From the NCBI GenBank assembly GCA_963974125.1, contig CAXBCH010000006.1, forward strand, positions 1 through 64,000: a DNA stretch of 64,000 nt, read 5' to 3'. Position 1 is the stretch's first letter; each line of letters starts with the position of its first letter. The notes below the pieces were generated by a model that searched no databases, was not told the origin of the DNA, and saw nothing but the letters and a program-made list of their open reading frames with translations. Below are positions 52,370 to 60,533 of this stretch, one piece after another. The stretch comes from Haliea sp963974125. Lineage in GTDB: Bacteria; Pseudomonadota; Gammaproteobacteria; Pseudomonadales; Halieaceae. The position numbers and the translations under genes were made by a program.

Positions 52370-52997
52370 CCCGGCCCCGCTGCCGCAGCGCCTGCCAGTG
52401 TGGCAGGTCCCCGGGCCGATCAATATCCTGCAGCGGCTGCAACCGGGCCACGGCAAGTCGCGCCGCCTGTGCCCGCGTCAGTGTTTCCGCCAGCACCCTT
52501 GAGCTACCCCAGCCCACACCGGTAAAGACCGCATCCACCGGCCTTTTCGCGCCGATCAGCACATAGCCGCCATCCAGCGCGGGACCGAGCACCAGGTCTG
52601 CCGCGTCCAGGGCTGCGAGTGCCTGCTGTAAATAACGGCCACCGAGTCCCGGGCAGTCGCTGCCGACCAGCAGCACCCGATCGGCGCGGGCAAGGCCGTC
52701 GTTAAGGGCGTGGCGCATGCGCTCGCCCAGATCAGCCCCGGCTTGCTGCCGCAACGCAAGCTGCCCCAGGGACGCGCAGTCCCGAAACAACGCGTGACCG
52801 GTAGCGCCCGCAACCCACAGTTCTACCGCACCGAGAGCGGACTCGAGCAGGGTTTCGCAGGTCCAGAGCACCAGTTCCGAGTGCAGCGCACAGGCCTCAG
52901 TGGCGGAGAGCTGCGACAACATGCGGGTCTTCACCCGACCCGGCTCGGGAGCCCTGGCAAACTGCTGCAGGACGACGCGCTCAGCCACGGGGACCAT
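52359..52997 (-). CDS. TIGR04282-type glycosyltransferase (DUF2064)
   Basis: 212 aa nucleotide-diphospho-sugar transferase-fold protein. QFARAPEPGRVKTRM near residue 12 and LLVGSDCPGLGGRYLQQAL near 110 are the family signatures, with PALDGGYVLIGAK after. Databases name the family for arsenosugar biosynthesis; that role is not established, and no arsenic gene is nearby. Paired with a TIGR04283-type enzyme (17 bp overlap), which is the normal arrangement. Confidence 0.87.
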   Translation of the reverse strand: MVPVAERVVLQQFARAPEPGRVKTRMLSQLSATEACALHSELVLWTCETLLESALGAVELWVAGATGHALFRDCASLGQLALRQQAGADLGERMRHALNDGLARADRVLLVGSDCPGLGGRYLQQALAALDAADLVLGPALDGGYVLIGAKRPVDAVFTGVGWGSSRVLAETLTRAQAARLAVARLQPLQDIDRPGDLPHWQALRQRGRVRR

Positions 52998-53667
52998 AGT
53001 AGATCCGCCACAGTCGTTGCGGGCTCACGCCGAGGGCGTAGGCCAGACGCAGGCCCCACATCTGCAGCACCGTGCGCAGCAGTCCCCGCTGCTCCCAGCG
53101 TCGGGCCGAGGTCTCCACCACCAGCGCCGGCACCAGCGGCCGCACCTGACGGCGCAGGCGCTTGCTGAGTTCCACGTCTTCCATCAGGGGGATGGAGGCA
53201 AAGCCCCCGCAGGCCAGAAACAGGTCCCGCCGCAGGAACAGCATCTGGTCACCGGTACCGATACCACTGCAGCGTGAGCGTCGATTGATCGCCCGCTCGA
53301 GCACCCGGAACACCGCCCTGCGGCCGTCCAGCCGCAGCGGGAAAAAGCCCCAGCGGGGCTCCAGCTGCAGCACCCGCCCCAGGGCATCGGCGGCAAACTG
53401 CGGCTGGCTGTCGGCATGCAGGAACAGCAGATAATCCCCACTGGCGACGCGAGCGCCCAGGTTCATCTGCGCCGCCCGGCCCGCCTCCCCCAGCAACAGC
53501 TGGGTAGCGCCCGCCATGGCTGCGGCCACCGTGTCATCGCTGCTGCCACCATCGACCACAATACGCTGGGCAGCGGGAAAATCCCGTTCCAGCGCCGCCA
53601 GCAAGGGGCCGATGCGCAACACCTCGTTCAGCACCGGGATGACAAAGCTCAGGCTGGGGCCGGTCAT
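52981..53667 (-). CDS. TIGR04283-type GT2 glycosyltransferase
   Basis: 228 aa GT-A fold glycosyltransferase. N-terminal LSFVIPVLNEVLRIGPL and IVVDGGSSDDTVAAA bind the nucleotide-sugar; GDYLLFLHADSQP contains the HAD metal site near residue 79. Partner of the DUF2064 protein immediately downstream. The pair follows slt on the same strand (7 bp apart), so the three genes may be co-transcribed. Confidence 0.88.
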   Translation of the reverse strand: MTGPSLSFVIPVLNEVLRIGPLLAALERDFPAAQRIVVDGGSSDDTVAAAMAGATQLLLGEAGRAAQMNLGARVASGDYLLFLHADSQPQFAADALGRVLQLEPRWGFFPLRLDGRRAVFRVLERAINRRSRCSGIGTGDQMLFLRRDLFLACGGFASIPLMEDVELSKRLRRQVRPLVPALVVETSARRWEQRGLLRTVLQMWGLRLAYALGVSPQRLWRIYYGPRG

Positions 53668-53674
53668 CGCATGC

Positions 53675-55594
53675 TCAGTAGGTCAGCCTGCGCTCCTGCT
53701 CGGTCAGGAGAGTGCCCTCCTCCCCGAGCAGGTACTTGAACACCAGGTTATAGGCGAGCACGGCCTTGACGTAGTTGCGGGTCTCGCGAAACGGGATGGT
53801 CTCGATCCAGACATCCACCGGCACGGTCTGCTCCGGTTTGTTGCGCCAGCGGTCGACCCGGTGCGGCCCGGCGTTATAGGCCGCCATCGCCAGCACCCGG
53901 TTGCCGCCGTAGCGATCCAGCAGCTGCCGGTAATAGGCACTGCCCAGCAGCACATTGTGTTCGACATCGTACAGCGCCTGGTCACTGTGGCTGGTCTTGA
54001 GCTGGGCCGCCACCTGCTTGCCGGTAGCCGGCATGACCTGCATCAGGCCGCGGGCACCCACCGGCGAGCGAGCGCCGGCATAGAAAGCGCTCTCGCGGCG
54101 GGCGATGGCCATCAGCTCGGTAACCGGCACCTGGCGCTGGCTGGCGTGACGACTGAAGGTGTCCTGGTAGGGCGTAGGAAAGCGCAGGTCCAGGGCATCC
54201 CAGGCCTGGGCCTTGTTGGCTGCGTCGATGGCCATGCGGTGCCAGCCGAGATTGGAGGCCAGCGTCGCCAGTTCCTGCTGCTCCGCCGGCGTAGTGACTT
54301 GCAGTACCTGGTACCATTCCGAGTGCGCCAGATTCTCCTCGTCGTGATGGTACAGCTCCTGTATCCGCCGCACTACCGGCAACTGCCGCAGCGGCTCCGC
54401 CCGCTCCGGTGCCAGCACAGTGACCTGATGGTTGAAGGCCGGCGGCTGCCCCAGCCGCTCCGCAGCCAGAAATCCGTAGTAATCGCGTTCCCTGGCCACA
54501 TCCCGCAACAATGCCTGCGCCAACTCACGTTCGCCGGCGCGCTCGTGCACCACGGCCTGCCAGTAACGCCAGCCAGGATCCCCACGGGCCTCCAGCGAAA
54601 GCTTCTGCAGATTGGCCGCGAGCGCCGCCCAGTCCTGCTCCTGCAGGGCCCAGCGCAGGCGGATTTCCACCAGGCTGTCATCGCCGAGGCGAGCCAGTGC
54701 CTGCTCCACCCAGGGCAGGTTGTCCTCGGACCTGGCGAACAGGCTGCGCAGCACCAGGGCTTTCTCCGCCAGCGCCCGCTGCGGCTCGCTGAAGTGCATT
54801 TGGCCAGCGTAGTGCAGCCACTGCTGCAGGGCCGGGACCGGCTTGTAGCGGGCGAAGTAGGCGCTGCCGTAGGCGACGATATCCGCGGCTCGGGGGTCAT
54901 CCGTCGCCGGGACCAGGCTGCGCATTCGGTCGGGGCTGCTGTACACCGCCAGCAAGCGCTCTGACCAGGGACGCAGGCTGTCGCTACCCTTGCGGGCAAC
55001 GTAGTTCATCAGCGATCGCTGGCGCGCCTCAAAGGCCTTGAGCAGGCGCGCCCAGACAATGTCGTCACTGAGTTGCCCCGCTTTCTGCCAGGCCGCAAAC
55101 AGCGGGTCACAGGCCTTGGGTCGCGACTCGCCGTGCACCCACAGGCGCTCGGCGCCCTCCCAGGCCGCCAGCGGATCGCCCCCGGCCAGGCGGGCGCGGA
55201 AGTAGTAGCACTTCAGGTCAATACTGTTGGGCTCGGTGGGCATCACCGCGAGAAAATCGCGCCAGCGACCGTCCCTGCCTGCCTGCGACAGGTAGCCGGC
55301 GAGAAAGCGGTTGGGCAGCGGCGAGCCCTGGCTGCGCTGCAAAAACAGATTGGCGTCACCCGGGCGCACCTGCCTGGTTTTGCGACTGAGCTCGAAGTAG
55401 TCGAGATAGATGGCCAGTGGATACTCTTCCAGCCCCGGACGCAGCTGCTGGTATTCCGTCCACTGGCCGCGATCGATGGCGCGGATCGCGCTGCTATAGC
55501 CCTCGCGCGCCAGGGGCAACTCTGCCGCCTGCAGGGACAGGGTCGGCACGACAGCGTGAGCCAACAGGAGCAAACAGACTACCCGAAACCGCAC
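53675..55594 (-). CDS. slt: Soluble lytic murein transglycosylase (Slt70 type)
   Basis: About 639 aa periplasmic enzyme cleaving peptidoglycan to 1,6-anhydro products. Signal peptide of about 21 residues (VVCLLLLAHAVVPTLSLQA). A helical U-domain (about 30-430), then the C-terminal SLT domain: ARRESAFYAGARSPVGARG contains the catalytic Glu, followed by GLMQVMPATGKQVA and AAYNAGPHRVDRW. GTG 55594 is chosen as start (GAGG 8 bp upstream, signal peptide intact); the longer ATG frame adds 19 residues of poor sequence. With the L,D-transpeptidases it completes a set of wall enzymes in the window. Confidence 0.93.
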   Translation of the reverse strand: MRFRVVCLLLLAHAVVPTLSLQAAELPLAREGYSSAIRAIDRGQWTEYQQLRPGLEEYPLAIYLDYFELSRKTRQVRPGDANLFLQRSQGSPLPNRFLAGYLSQAGRDGRWRDFLAVMPTEPNSIDLKCYYFRARLAGGDPLAAWEGAERLWVHGESRPKACDPLFAAWQKAGQLSDDIVWARLLKAFEARQRSLMNYVARKGSDSLRPWSERLLAVYSSPDRMRSLVPATDDPRAADIVAYGSAYFARYKPVPALQQWLHYAGQMHFSEPQRALAEKALVLRSLFARSEDNLPWVEQALARLGDDSLVEIRLRWALQEQDWAALAANLQKLSLEARGDPGWRYWQAVVHERAGERELAQALLRDVARERDYYGFLAAERLGQPPAFNHQVTVLAPERAEPLRQLPVVRRIQELYHHDEENLAHSEWYQVLQVTTPAEQQELATLASNLGWHRMAIDAANKAQAWDALDLRFPTPYQDTFSRHASQRQVPVTELMAIARRESAFYAGARSPVGARGLMQVMPATGKQVAAQLKTSHSDQALYDVEHNVLLGSAYYRQLLDRYGGNRVLAMAAYNAGPHRVDRWRNKPEQTVPVDVWIETIPFRETRNYVKAVLAYNLVFKYLLGEEGTLLTEQERRLTY

Positions 55595-55687
55595 AGGGCA
55601 AACCTCACTGACTGTGACCCCAGGGCGACCGCCGCGGTACGCGGCAGCCATTCACAGAGCGCTAGGGTGATACGCTGCGGCGCAATT

Positions 55688-55705
55688 TGCAAGCCCGGCG
55701 GCTTG
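55688..55705 (-). terminator. Possible terminator hairpin of the P450 gene
   Basis: Perfect 7-bp stem GCAAGCC/GGCTTGC with a 4-nt loop, 12 bp after the cytochrome P450 stop codon. No proper T-tract follows on the minus strand (AAATTG), so factor-dependent or weak termination is as likely. The rest of the 123-bp gap to slt holds no gene. Confidence 0.4.
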
Positions 55706-55717
55706 CCCTGCCGGCCT

Positions 55718-57076
55718 CTACAAGCGGCGCAGGCGCAGGGGCAGGTCGTCCCGCAGCTTGGGCAGGGGTACCGACTGGAAGCTGGCCCGATGTCCCGGCG
55801 GCAGGCTGATTTCATAACGCTGCAGGAACAGGTGACTGAACAACCGTGCCTGCATGTTGCCAAAGTGCATCCCGATGCACTTGTGGGCACCGCCGCCGAA
55901 CGGCATGAAGGCGAAGGGATGCCCCTTCTGCTCCTGCCGCGGCGGCAGGAAACGATCGGGGTCGAAGCTGTCCGGATCGCGCCAGTACTCCTCCATCCGG
56001 TTGGTAAACATGGGGAACTGGAACACGAGGGTATTGGCCAGGATGTCGACATCACCCAGCTTGCAGTCGCGGATAGTGCGCCTGGCCATCACGCCTACCG
56101 AGGGATGCAGGCGCTGCGACTCGAAGAACGCCGCCTCCAGCAGGGGCAGCGCCGGCAGGTCGTCGTAGCCCAGCGGGCCGCTGGGATTGACGGCCCGGCC
56201 CTCCTCGCGGATGCGCTGCTGCCACTCGGGGTAGCGTGCCAGGTAGTACATCATGTGGGTCAGGGTACTGGTCGTCGTGTCGTGGGCGGCAAACAGCAGG
56301 AAGTTGGCGTGATCCACCAGTTCCCGGTCCGAGAACAGCTCCCCGTCGGGCCGGGTTTCCTTGGCCATGTAGGCGAGCATGTCCCTGCGCTCTTCCTGCC
56401 GGGCGGCGGGCAACAGGCTGGACAGGTAGGCCTCGATCAGGCGCTTGCCGCGCTGGCCGCGGCGGAAGCGGAACCCGGGCAGGTCGACATGGAACAGGCC
56501 CAGCATGCCCTCGGTAATGTCGATAAACGCCCGCGACAGCTCGCCCGCGACCGCGCTGCCGCCATCGACGCCGTAGAACACTTTCAGCGCCATCGCCAGC
56601 AGCAGTTCCTTGATCCGCGGGAAGAAGCGGAAGTCCGGCAGCTGGTCCCAGGTCTGTATCCCCTGCTCCAGGATGGGATTCATGAGGTCCACATAACCGC
56701 GCATGGCGGCGGTCTTGAACCCGGTCTGCATGATCCGGCGCTGGAACTTGTGCTCTTCGAAGTCGTTGCCGAGCAGATAATACTCGCCGAAATAGGGGGT
56801 GAGAGACCACTGGTAGCCCATCTTGGCGGAAAAGTTCTGCTCCTTGTCGAGCAGGATGGTCTGGGCGTGATCCGGGCCCAGCGCCAGCACCCCGCGCTGG
56901 CGCGCCATCTGGATACGCGACACGGGGCCGTACTGGCGATAAAAACGCCGCGCCAGGCCCAGCTGGTCGCGCAGCAGTTCCGGCGTTATTCCCAGCAGGG
57001 GCCAGCCGAATTCCCCCGGCAGGTGCGCCAGGTCCGTGCAGTCGGGGGCGAGAGTGTAAGCAGTGTCTGTGGCCAT
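55718..57076 (-). CDS. Cytochrome P450
   Basis: 452 aa monooxygenase, cytosolic or peripheral. N-terminal LPGEFGWPLLG proline-rich segment; I-helix oxygen-binding motif AAHDTTTSTL near 258; K-helix EXXR as ESQRLHP near 317; haem-binding loop FMPFGGGAHKCIGMHFG with Cys C400. The pattern (PGxxGxPxxG start, HKCIGMxFG) is closer to class E eukaryote-like/CYP120-type P450s than to P450cam. Redox partner genes are absent nearby. Transcribed alone; a hairpin follows. Confidence 0.93.
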   Translation of the reverse strand: MATDTAYTLAPDCTDLAHLPGEFGWPLLGITPELLRDQLGLARRFYRQYGPVSRIQMARQRGVLALGPDHAQTILLDKEQNFSAKMGYQWSLTPYFGEYYLLGNDFEEHKFQRRIMQTGFKTAAMRGYVDLMNPILEQGIQTWDQLPDFRFFPRIKELLLAMALKVFYGVDGGSAVAGELSRAFIDITEGMLGLFHVDLPGFRFRRGQRGKRLIEAYLSSLLPAARQEERRDMLAYMAKETRPDGELFSDRELVDHANFLLFAAHDTTTSTLTHMMYYLARYPEWQQRIREEGRAVNPSGPLGYDDLPALPLLEAAFFESQRLHPSVGVMARRTIRDCKLGDVDILANTLVFQFPMFTNRMEEYWRDPDSFDPDRFLPPRQEQKGHPFAFMPFGGGAHKCIGMHFGNMQARLFSHLFLQRYEISLPPGHRASFQSVPLPKLRDDLPLRLRRL

Positions 57077-57203
57077 AAACTAATACCTGTTAGCTTGCGA
57101 CCATTCTGGCACATCGCCGTGACTTCTGGCTACTGCCGCACGCGTGGGGGAGCCGCCCGGGATTGGTTACAATGCCGACGCCACTCTCGGGACTCGACGC
57201 CAC

Positions 57204-58166
57204 ATGACTGCATTGCTCCGCCCCGCCACTCTCTGGCTACTCCTGCTGGGCTGCCTGGTCGCGGGCTGCGTGGACCTGCAACAGAGGAGCGCACTGGAAG
57301 CCCCCGCACATCCCTTGCTGAACCAGGTGTGGTCCACCGGGGCGCAGCGCTTTATCGGCATCGACGAGTTGCAGCAGGCGCTGGCGGACGCCGACTTTGT
57401 GCTCCTCGGCGAGAACCACGACAACCCCGCTCACCATCAACTGCAGACAAGGATTATCGCCTCACTGCCCTGGCAGGGCACTGCGGTGGCGGGCTTCGAA
57501 CAGATAAACAGCGATCAGGCAGCGGCACTGGAAACCTGGCTGCAGGCGGCGCCCGAGGACACCTCGGGACTGGCTGCAGCGCTGGACTGGGAGCAGTCGG
57601 GCTGGCCGGACTGGGCACTGTACCAACCGGTGTTCGCCGCAGTACTGGCCCGCGGCTGGCGTCCGCTGGACCTGATGTTTCCCGCGGCCACCGTGCGCGC
57701 CGTGTTCGGCGGCGGCCTGGAGGCGGCCCTCGGCGCCGACGTGATCGAACAATTGCAAACCGACAGCCTGTTCAGCCGCGAGCAGCGGCTGGACATGCAG
57801 GCATTGATGGCCGACTCGCACTGTGGCCGCATGCCGTCAGAGCACCTGGCTGCCATGGTGGACGTGCAGATTGCCCGCGATGCCTACATGGCCTGGCGAC
57901 TCGCCAGCACCGGCCGGCGGGCCGTGGTAATTACCGGCAATGGCCATGCGCGGCACGACTGGGGCGTGCCGCTGTTTCTGTGGAGACTGAAGCCAGAGGC
58001 GAAGGTGGTCTCCATCGCCATGACCGAAATCGCCGCCGACCGGCTGCGGCCCGCGGCCTACGCCACTGCGCAGCCCGCCTGGAGTGACTACACAATATTC
58101 ACCCCCGCCCACGACCGGGGCGACCCCTGCGCCGGCATCCAGCCGGGGTCGGGTCTCGCACCGTAA
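57204..58166 (+). CDS. ChaN family lipoprotein
   Basis: 320 aa lipoprotein; lipobox CLVAGC (Cys near residue 20). The ChaN/Tiki-like domain begins at FVLLGENHDNPAHHQLQTRI near residue 70, includes GFEQINSDQ and VVITGNGHARHDWGVP near the C-terminus. ChaN-like proteins bind haem and have been proposed to help iron uptake. ATG 57204 places the lipobox correctly; 20 extra codons lie upstream. Divergent from the P450 gene with a 127-bp gap, so both haem-related genes could share control (speculative). Confidence 0.88.
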   Translation: MTALLRPATLWLLLLGCLVAGCVDLQQRSALEAPAHPLLNQVWSTGAQRFIGIDELQQALADADFVLLGENHDNPAHHQLQTRIIASLPWQGTAVAGFEQINSDQAAALETWLQAAPEDTSGLAAALDWEQSGWPDWALYQPVFAAVLARGWRPLDLMFPAATVRAVFGGGLEAALGADVIEQLQTDSLFSREQRLDMQALMADSHCGRMPSEHLAAMVDVQIARDAYMAWRLASTGRRAVVITGNGHARHDWGVPLFLWRLKPEAKVVSIAMTEIAADRLRPAAYATAQPAWSDYTIFTPAHDRGDPCAGIQPGSGLAP

Positions 58167-58209
58167 CATTTCGCGAATGTTTGCGGGCGAGACCGGCCCC
58201 CGATTACCG

Positions 58210-58635
58210 CTACTGGATCTCGATGCGCCGGGGCTGGGGCTCCTCCTGCTTCACCTTCGGTGCTGTCAGCGTCAACACGCCGTCCTTGAAGGCGGCATTG
58301 ATATCGTCGTCGTGGACATCGCCGCCAAGGTCAAAGCTCCTCAGGTAACGGCCGTAGCGCCGCTCCTGACGGATCACCCTGCCCTCTTTTTCCTCCTGCT
58401 GGTTCTGGCTCGATTCCGCCTCCAGGGTCAGCACGCCGTCCTTGACGTGCACGTGAATGTCTTCCTTGTTGACACCGGGCAGCTCAGCGGTGATTTCATA
58501 GTGGTCGTCCTTGTCGCGGATATCCACCCGCGGGGCAAAGAACGAGCCCATTTCGTTGTTGCTGCTGGCGGGCGCGAGGAAATTATCAAAAAACCGATCC
58601 AGATCAAACGGATTGTTGCGTTGAATCAGAGACAT
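58210..58635 (-). CDS. Small heat-shock protein (Hsp20/IbpA type)
   Basis: 141 aa ATP-independent chaperone. The alpha-crystallin domain spans about residues 32-135 (VDIRDKDDHYEITAELPGVN, DGVLTLEAES, GVLTLTAPK) and the C-terminal IEIQ gives the flexible IXI-type tail. Strong Shine-Dalgarno AAAGGAGG before ATG 58635, and a good heat-shock sigma factor promoter 45-75 bp upstream. Convergent with chaN. Confidence 0.94.
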   Translation of the reverse strand: MSLIQRNNPFDLDRFFDNFLAPASSNNEMGSFFAPRVDIRDKDDHYEITAELPGVNKEDIHVHVKDGVLTLEAESSQNQQEEKEGRVIRQERRYGRYLRSFDLGGDVHDDDINAAFKDGVLTLTAPKVKQEEPQPRRIEIQ

Positions 58636-58680
58636 CCGACACCTCCTTTGCAATTGCGGTTAGTCCCAATACCTCTCTCT

Positions 58681-58708
58681 ATATAGGGTATTCCGGGATA
58701 ATTTCAAG
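58681..58708 (-). promoter_or_regulatory. Sigma-32 (RpoH) promoter for the hsp20 gene
   Basis: On the minus strand, CTTGAAA (58702-58708) is followed after 13 nt by CCCTATAT (58681-58688), close to the RpoH consensus CTTGAAA N11-15 CCCCATnT. It points toward the small heat-shock gene and ends 45 bp from its start codon. Confidence 0.8.
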
Positions 58709-58833
58709 ACCGGGGCAGCCGCGCCACAAACCCGGTTGCAATTGGCTACAAGGGGTCTTTTATGCAATGCTCCAATCATCGGTAACCGTCTGTAGAAGTG
58801 CGGTCGACGAACCTCGGCAAGAGGGCACTGAAT

Positions 58834-60084
58834 GTGGTTTTAATGGCAGGGTCCCAGGGATTTCGCTTACGCTCGGCAGTTCTCGGACTGTTGGCAGCGG
58901 CACTGTACCAGGCCCCGGCGGCGGGCGCAGGCGACACACCCGGCGGCTGGCTGCCGCAACAGGTATCCGTAGCCGCCTTCGGCACCCTGGGCCTTGCCTA
59001 CAATGACAATCGTGATGTCGAGTTCGTGCGCAATCTGTCGCAACCGGACGGCGCCCGCGGCGGCTTCAGCGCGTTGCCCGACACCATACTCGGTGCCCAG
59101 GTCAATTACCGGCCCTCCCCGCGCTGGGAACTGGTGCTGCAGGCCATCAGCAAGTACGACTATCGCGAGGAGGCCACGCCGAGCATCAGCTGGGCCTACC
59201 TCGGTTACTCGCCCGGCCCCCGCAGCAGCCTGCGGCTCGGCCGCATCGGGGTCGACAGTTACCTGGATTCAGACACTCGCAATGTCGGCTTCACCTACCT
59301 GCCGGCGCGACGACCCATTGAGCACTACGGGCTATTGGAGCTCACCTGGATCGAGGGCGCCGACTTCACCATCAACACCGAGGCCGCAGGAGGCATTCTG
59401 ACCGCCAAGGCCTATGCGGGAATGGCTGGGGAAAAAATAGTCGACCGCGAGCAGCAGCGTTATTCACTCAATGATTCCAGGGTAATTGGAGGCTACTTGC
59501 AGCAACAGTGGGGAGAGCTGCGCCTTCGCAGTGGGGTGTCCGCCATCCGGCTGCAGCGGGAATCGCCCATCCTGGAGCCGCTGCTGGCTGATCTCTCAGG
59601 CCTGGACACGCCGGCGGCGGACAGGCTCGCCGAAGACCTCGCGCTGGAAGATAGCTGGATCCGCAACTGGAGCACCTCGCTGGCCTGGACCCAGGGGCCC
59701 CTGCAGACCGAGCTCCACTACAACCGGCGCCACGCAGAAAGCCGCAGTCTCGCCGACGGCTACTCGGTGTACGCGCTCGCCGGCTACCGTTTCGGCGCGA
59801 TCACCCCGTTTATCGGCTATGTCACCGCCGACAGTCAATCCAGCCGTCGGGACCATGGCCTGGAACTCCCCGAGGCGGTGGAGTCGGTGTTCCGCAGCGC
59901 GCTCTACGAGCAGCGCAGCTGGCAGCTTGGCGCCCGCTACGACTTCGCCAACAAGGCCGCACTGACCCTGCAGGTCGACCGGGTCGACGCCCCGGTCCCT
60001 GAAGGCGCCCTGCTGCGCCAGAGTCGTCCAGGCTGGAATGGCGACGCGACGGTGATCAGCGTAACCCTGGACTTCGTGCTGTGA
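58834..60084 (+). CDS. Outer-membrane beta-barrel protein, porin-like
   Basis: About 416 aa. Signal peptide (FRLRSAVLGLLAAALYQAPAAG), then alternating hydrophobic/polar strand pattern (YRPSPRWELVLQAISKYDYR, WAYLGYSPGPRSSLRLGRIG) and a C-terminal strand ending TLDFVL, as in outer-membrane barrels. First of three genes that overlap by GTGA; such barrel/PstS-like/sensor triads recur in gammaproteobacteria. Ligand unknown. GTG 58834 has GAGGG 8 bp upstream; ATG 58843 is nearly as good. An AT-containing 198-bp gap precedes it, shared with the hsp20 promoter. Confidence 0.75.
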   Translation: MVLMAGSQGFRLRSAVLGLLAAALYQAPAAGAGDTPGGWLPQQVSVAAFGTLGLAYNDNRDVEFVRNLSQPDGARGGFSALPDTILGAQVNYRPSPRWELVLQAISKYDYREEATPSISWAYLGYSPGPRSSLRLGRIGVDSYLDSDTRNVGFTYLPARRPIEHYGLLELTWIEGADFTINTEAAGGILTAKAYAGMAGEKIVDREQQRYSLNDSRVIGGYLQQQWGELRLRSGVSAIRLQRESPILEPLLADLSGLDTPAADRLAEDLALEDSWIRNWSTSLAWTQGPLQTELHYNRRHAESRSLADGYSVYALAGYRFGAITPFIGYVTADSQSSRRDHGLELPEAVESVFRSALYEQRSWQLGARYDFANKAALTLQVDRVDAPVPEGALLRQSRPGWNGDATVISVTLDFVL

Positions 60085-60533
60085 ACCGCGCCATCCACAG
60101 CAGGCACCGCGCCGGCTCAACAAGCTTCTGGTTGTGCCTGTGTTTGGGCTCGGCAATACTGGCCGCCAGCGCACGCGCCGAGCTGGTGGTGATCATGCAC
60201 CCCGACAGCGCCCCGCCCAGCCTCGACCGGCAGGCCATCGTCAACATTTTCATGGGGAGACATTTCAGGTTGCCCGGCGGCGGCGCTGTCGTGCCGGTAG
60301 ACAATCAGTGCTGTCGCGAGCAATTCTACCGGGGACTGGTCGACAAGACCCTGCCGGAAATCAATTCCTATTGGGCGCGCCTGGTCTTCTCTGGCCGCGG
60401 TTCGCCACCGCAGAAAATTTCCACTGGCGCCGAGGTGCTCGACCTGGTCAGCCAGAACCCGGGCGTTGTCGGCTATGTGGAACGCTCGGTGGTCGATGCC
60501 CGGGTCGCAGTGGTCTATGCTTTATCCCCGTGA
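60081..60533 (+). CDS. PstS-like small periplasmic substrate-binding protein
   Basis: 150 aa with a signal peptide (cleavage near SARA, residue 33). The mature part looks like the first lobe of phosphate ABC transporter substrate-binding proteins (LDRQAIVNIFMGRHFRLPGG, then YRGLVDKTLPEINSYWARLV and GVVGYVERSV). No transporter permease or ATPase is nearby, so a sensing role is more likely than uptake. GTG 60081 overlaps the barrel gene (GTGA) and its stop overlaps the cyclase gene (GTGA). Confidence 0.8.
   Translation: MNRAIHSRHRAGSTSFWLCLCLGSAILAASARAELVVIMHPDSAPPSLDRQAIVNIFMGRHFRLPGGGAVVPVDNQCCREQFYRGLVDKTLPEINSYWARLVFSGRGSPPQKISTGAEVLDLVSQNPGVVGYVERSVVDARVAVVYALSP

Noticed and set aside
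55073..58087. 1004-codon plus-strand open frame
   Set aside because: It lies antisense to slt and P450, both with clear active-site motifs; high GC leaves long empty antisense frames and the translation has no domain pattern.
58165..58181. AACATT/AATGTT hairpin after chaN
   Set aside because: Six AT-rich base pairs with a 5-nt loop and no T-tract; too weak for a confident terminator.
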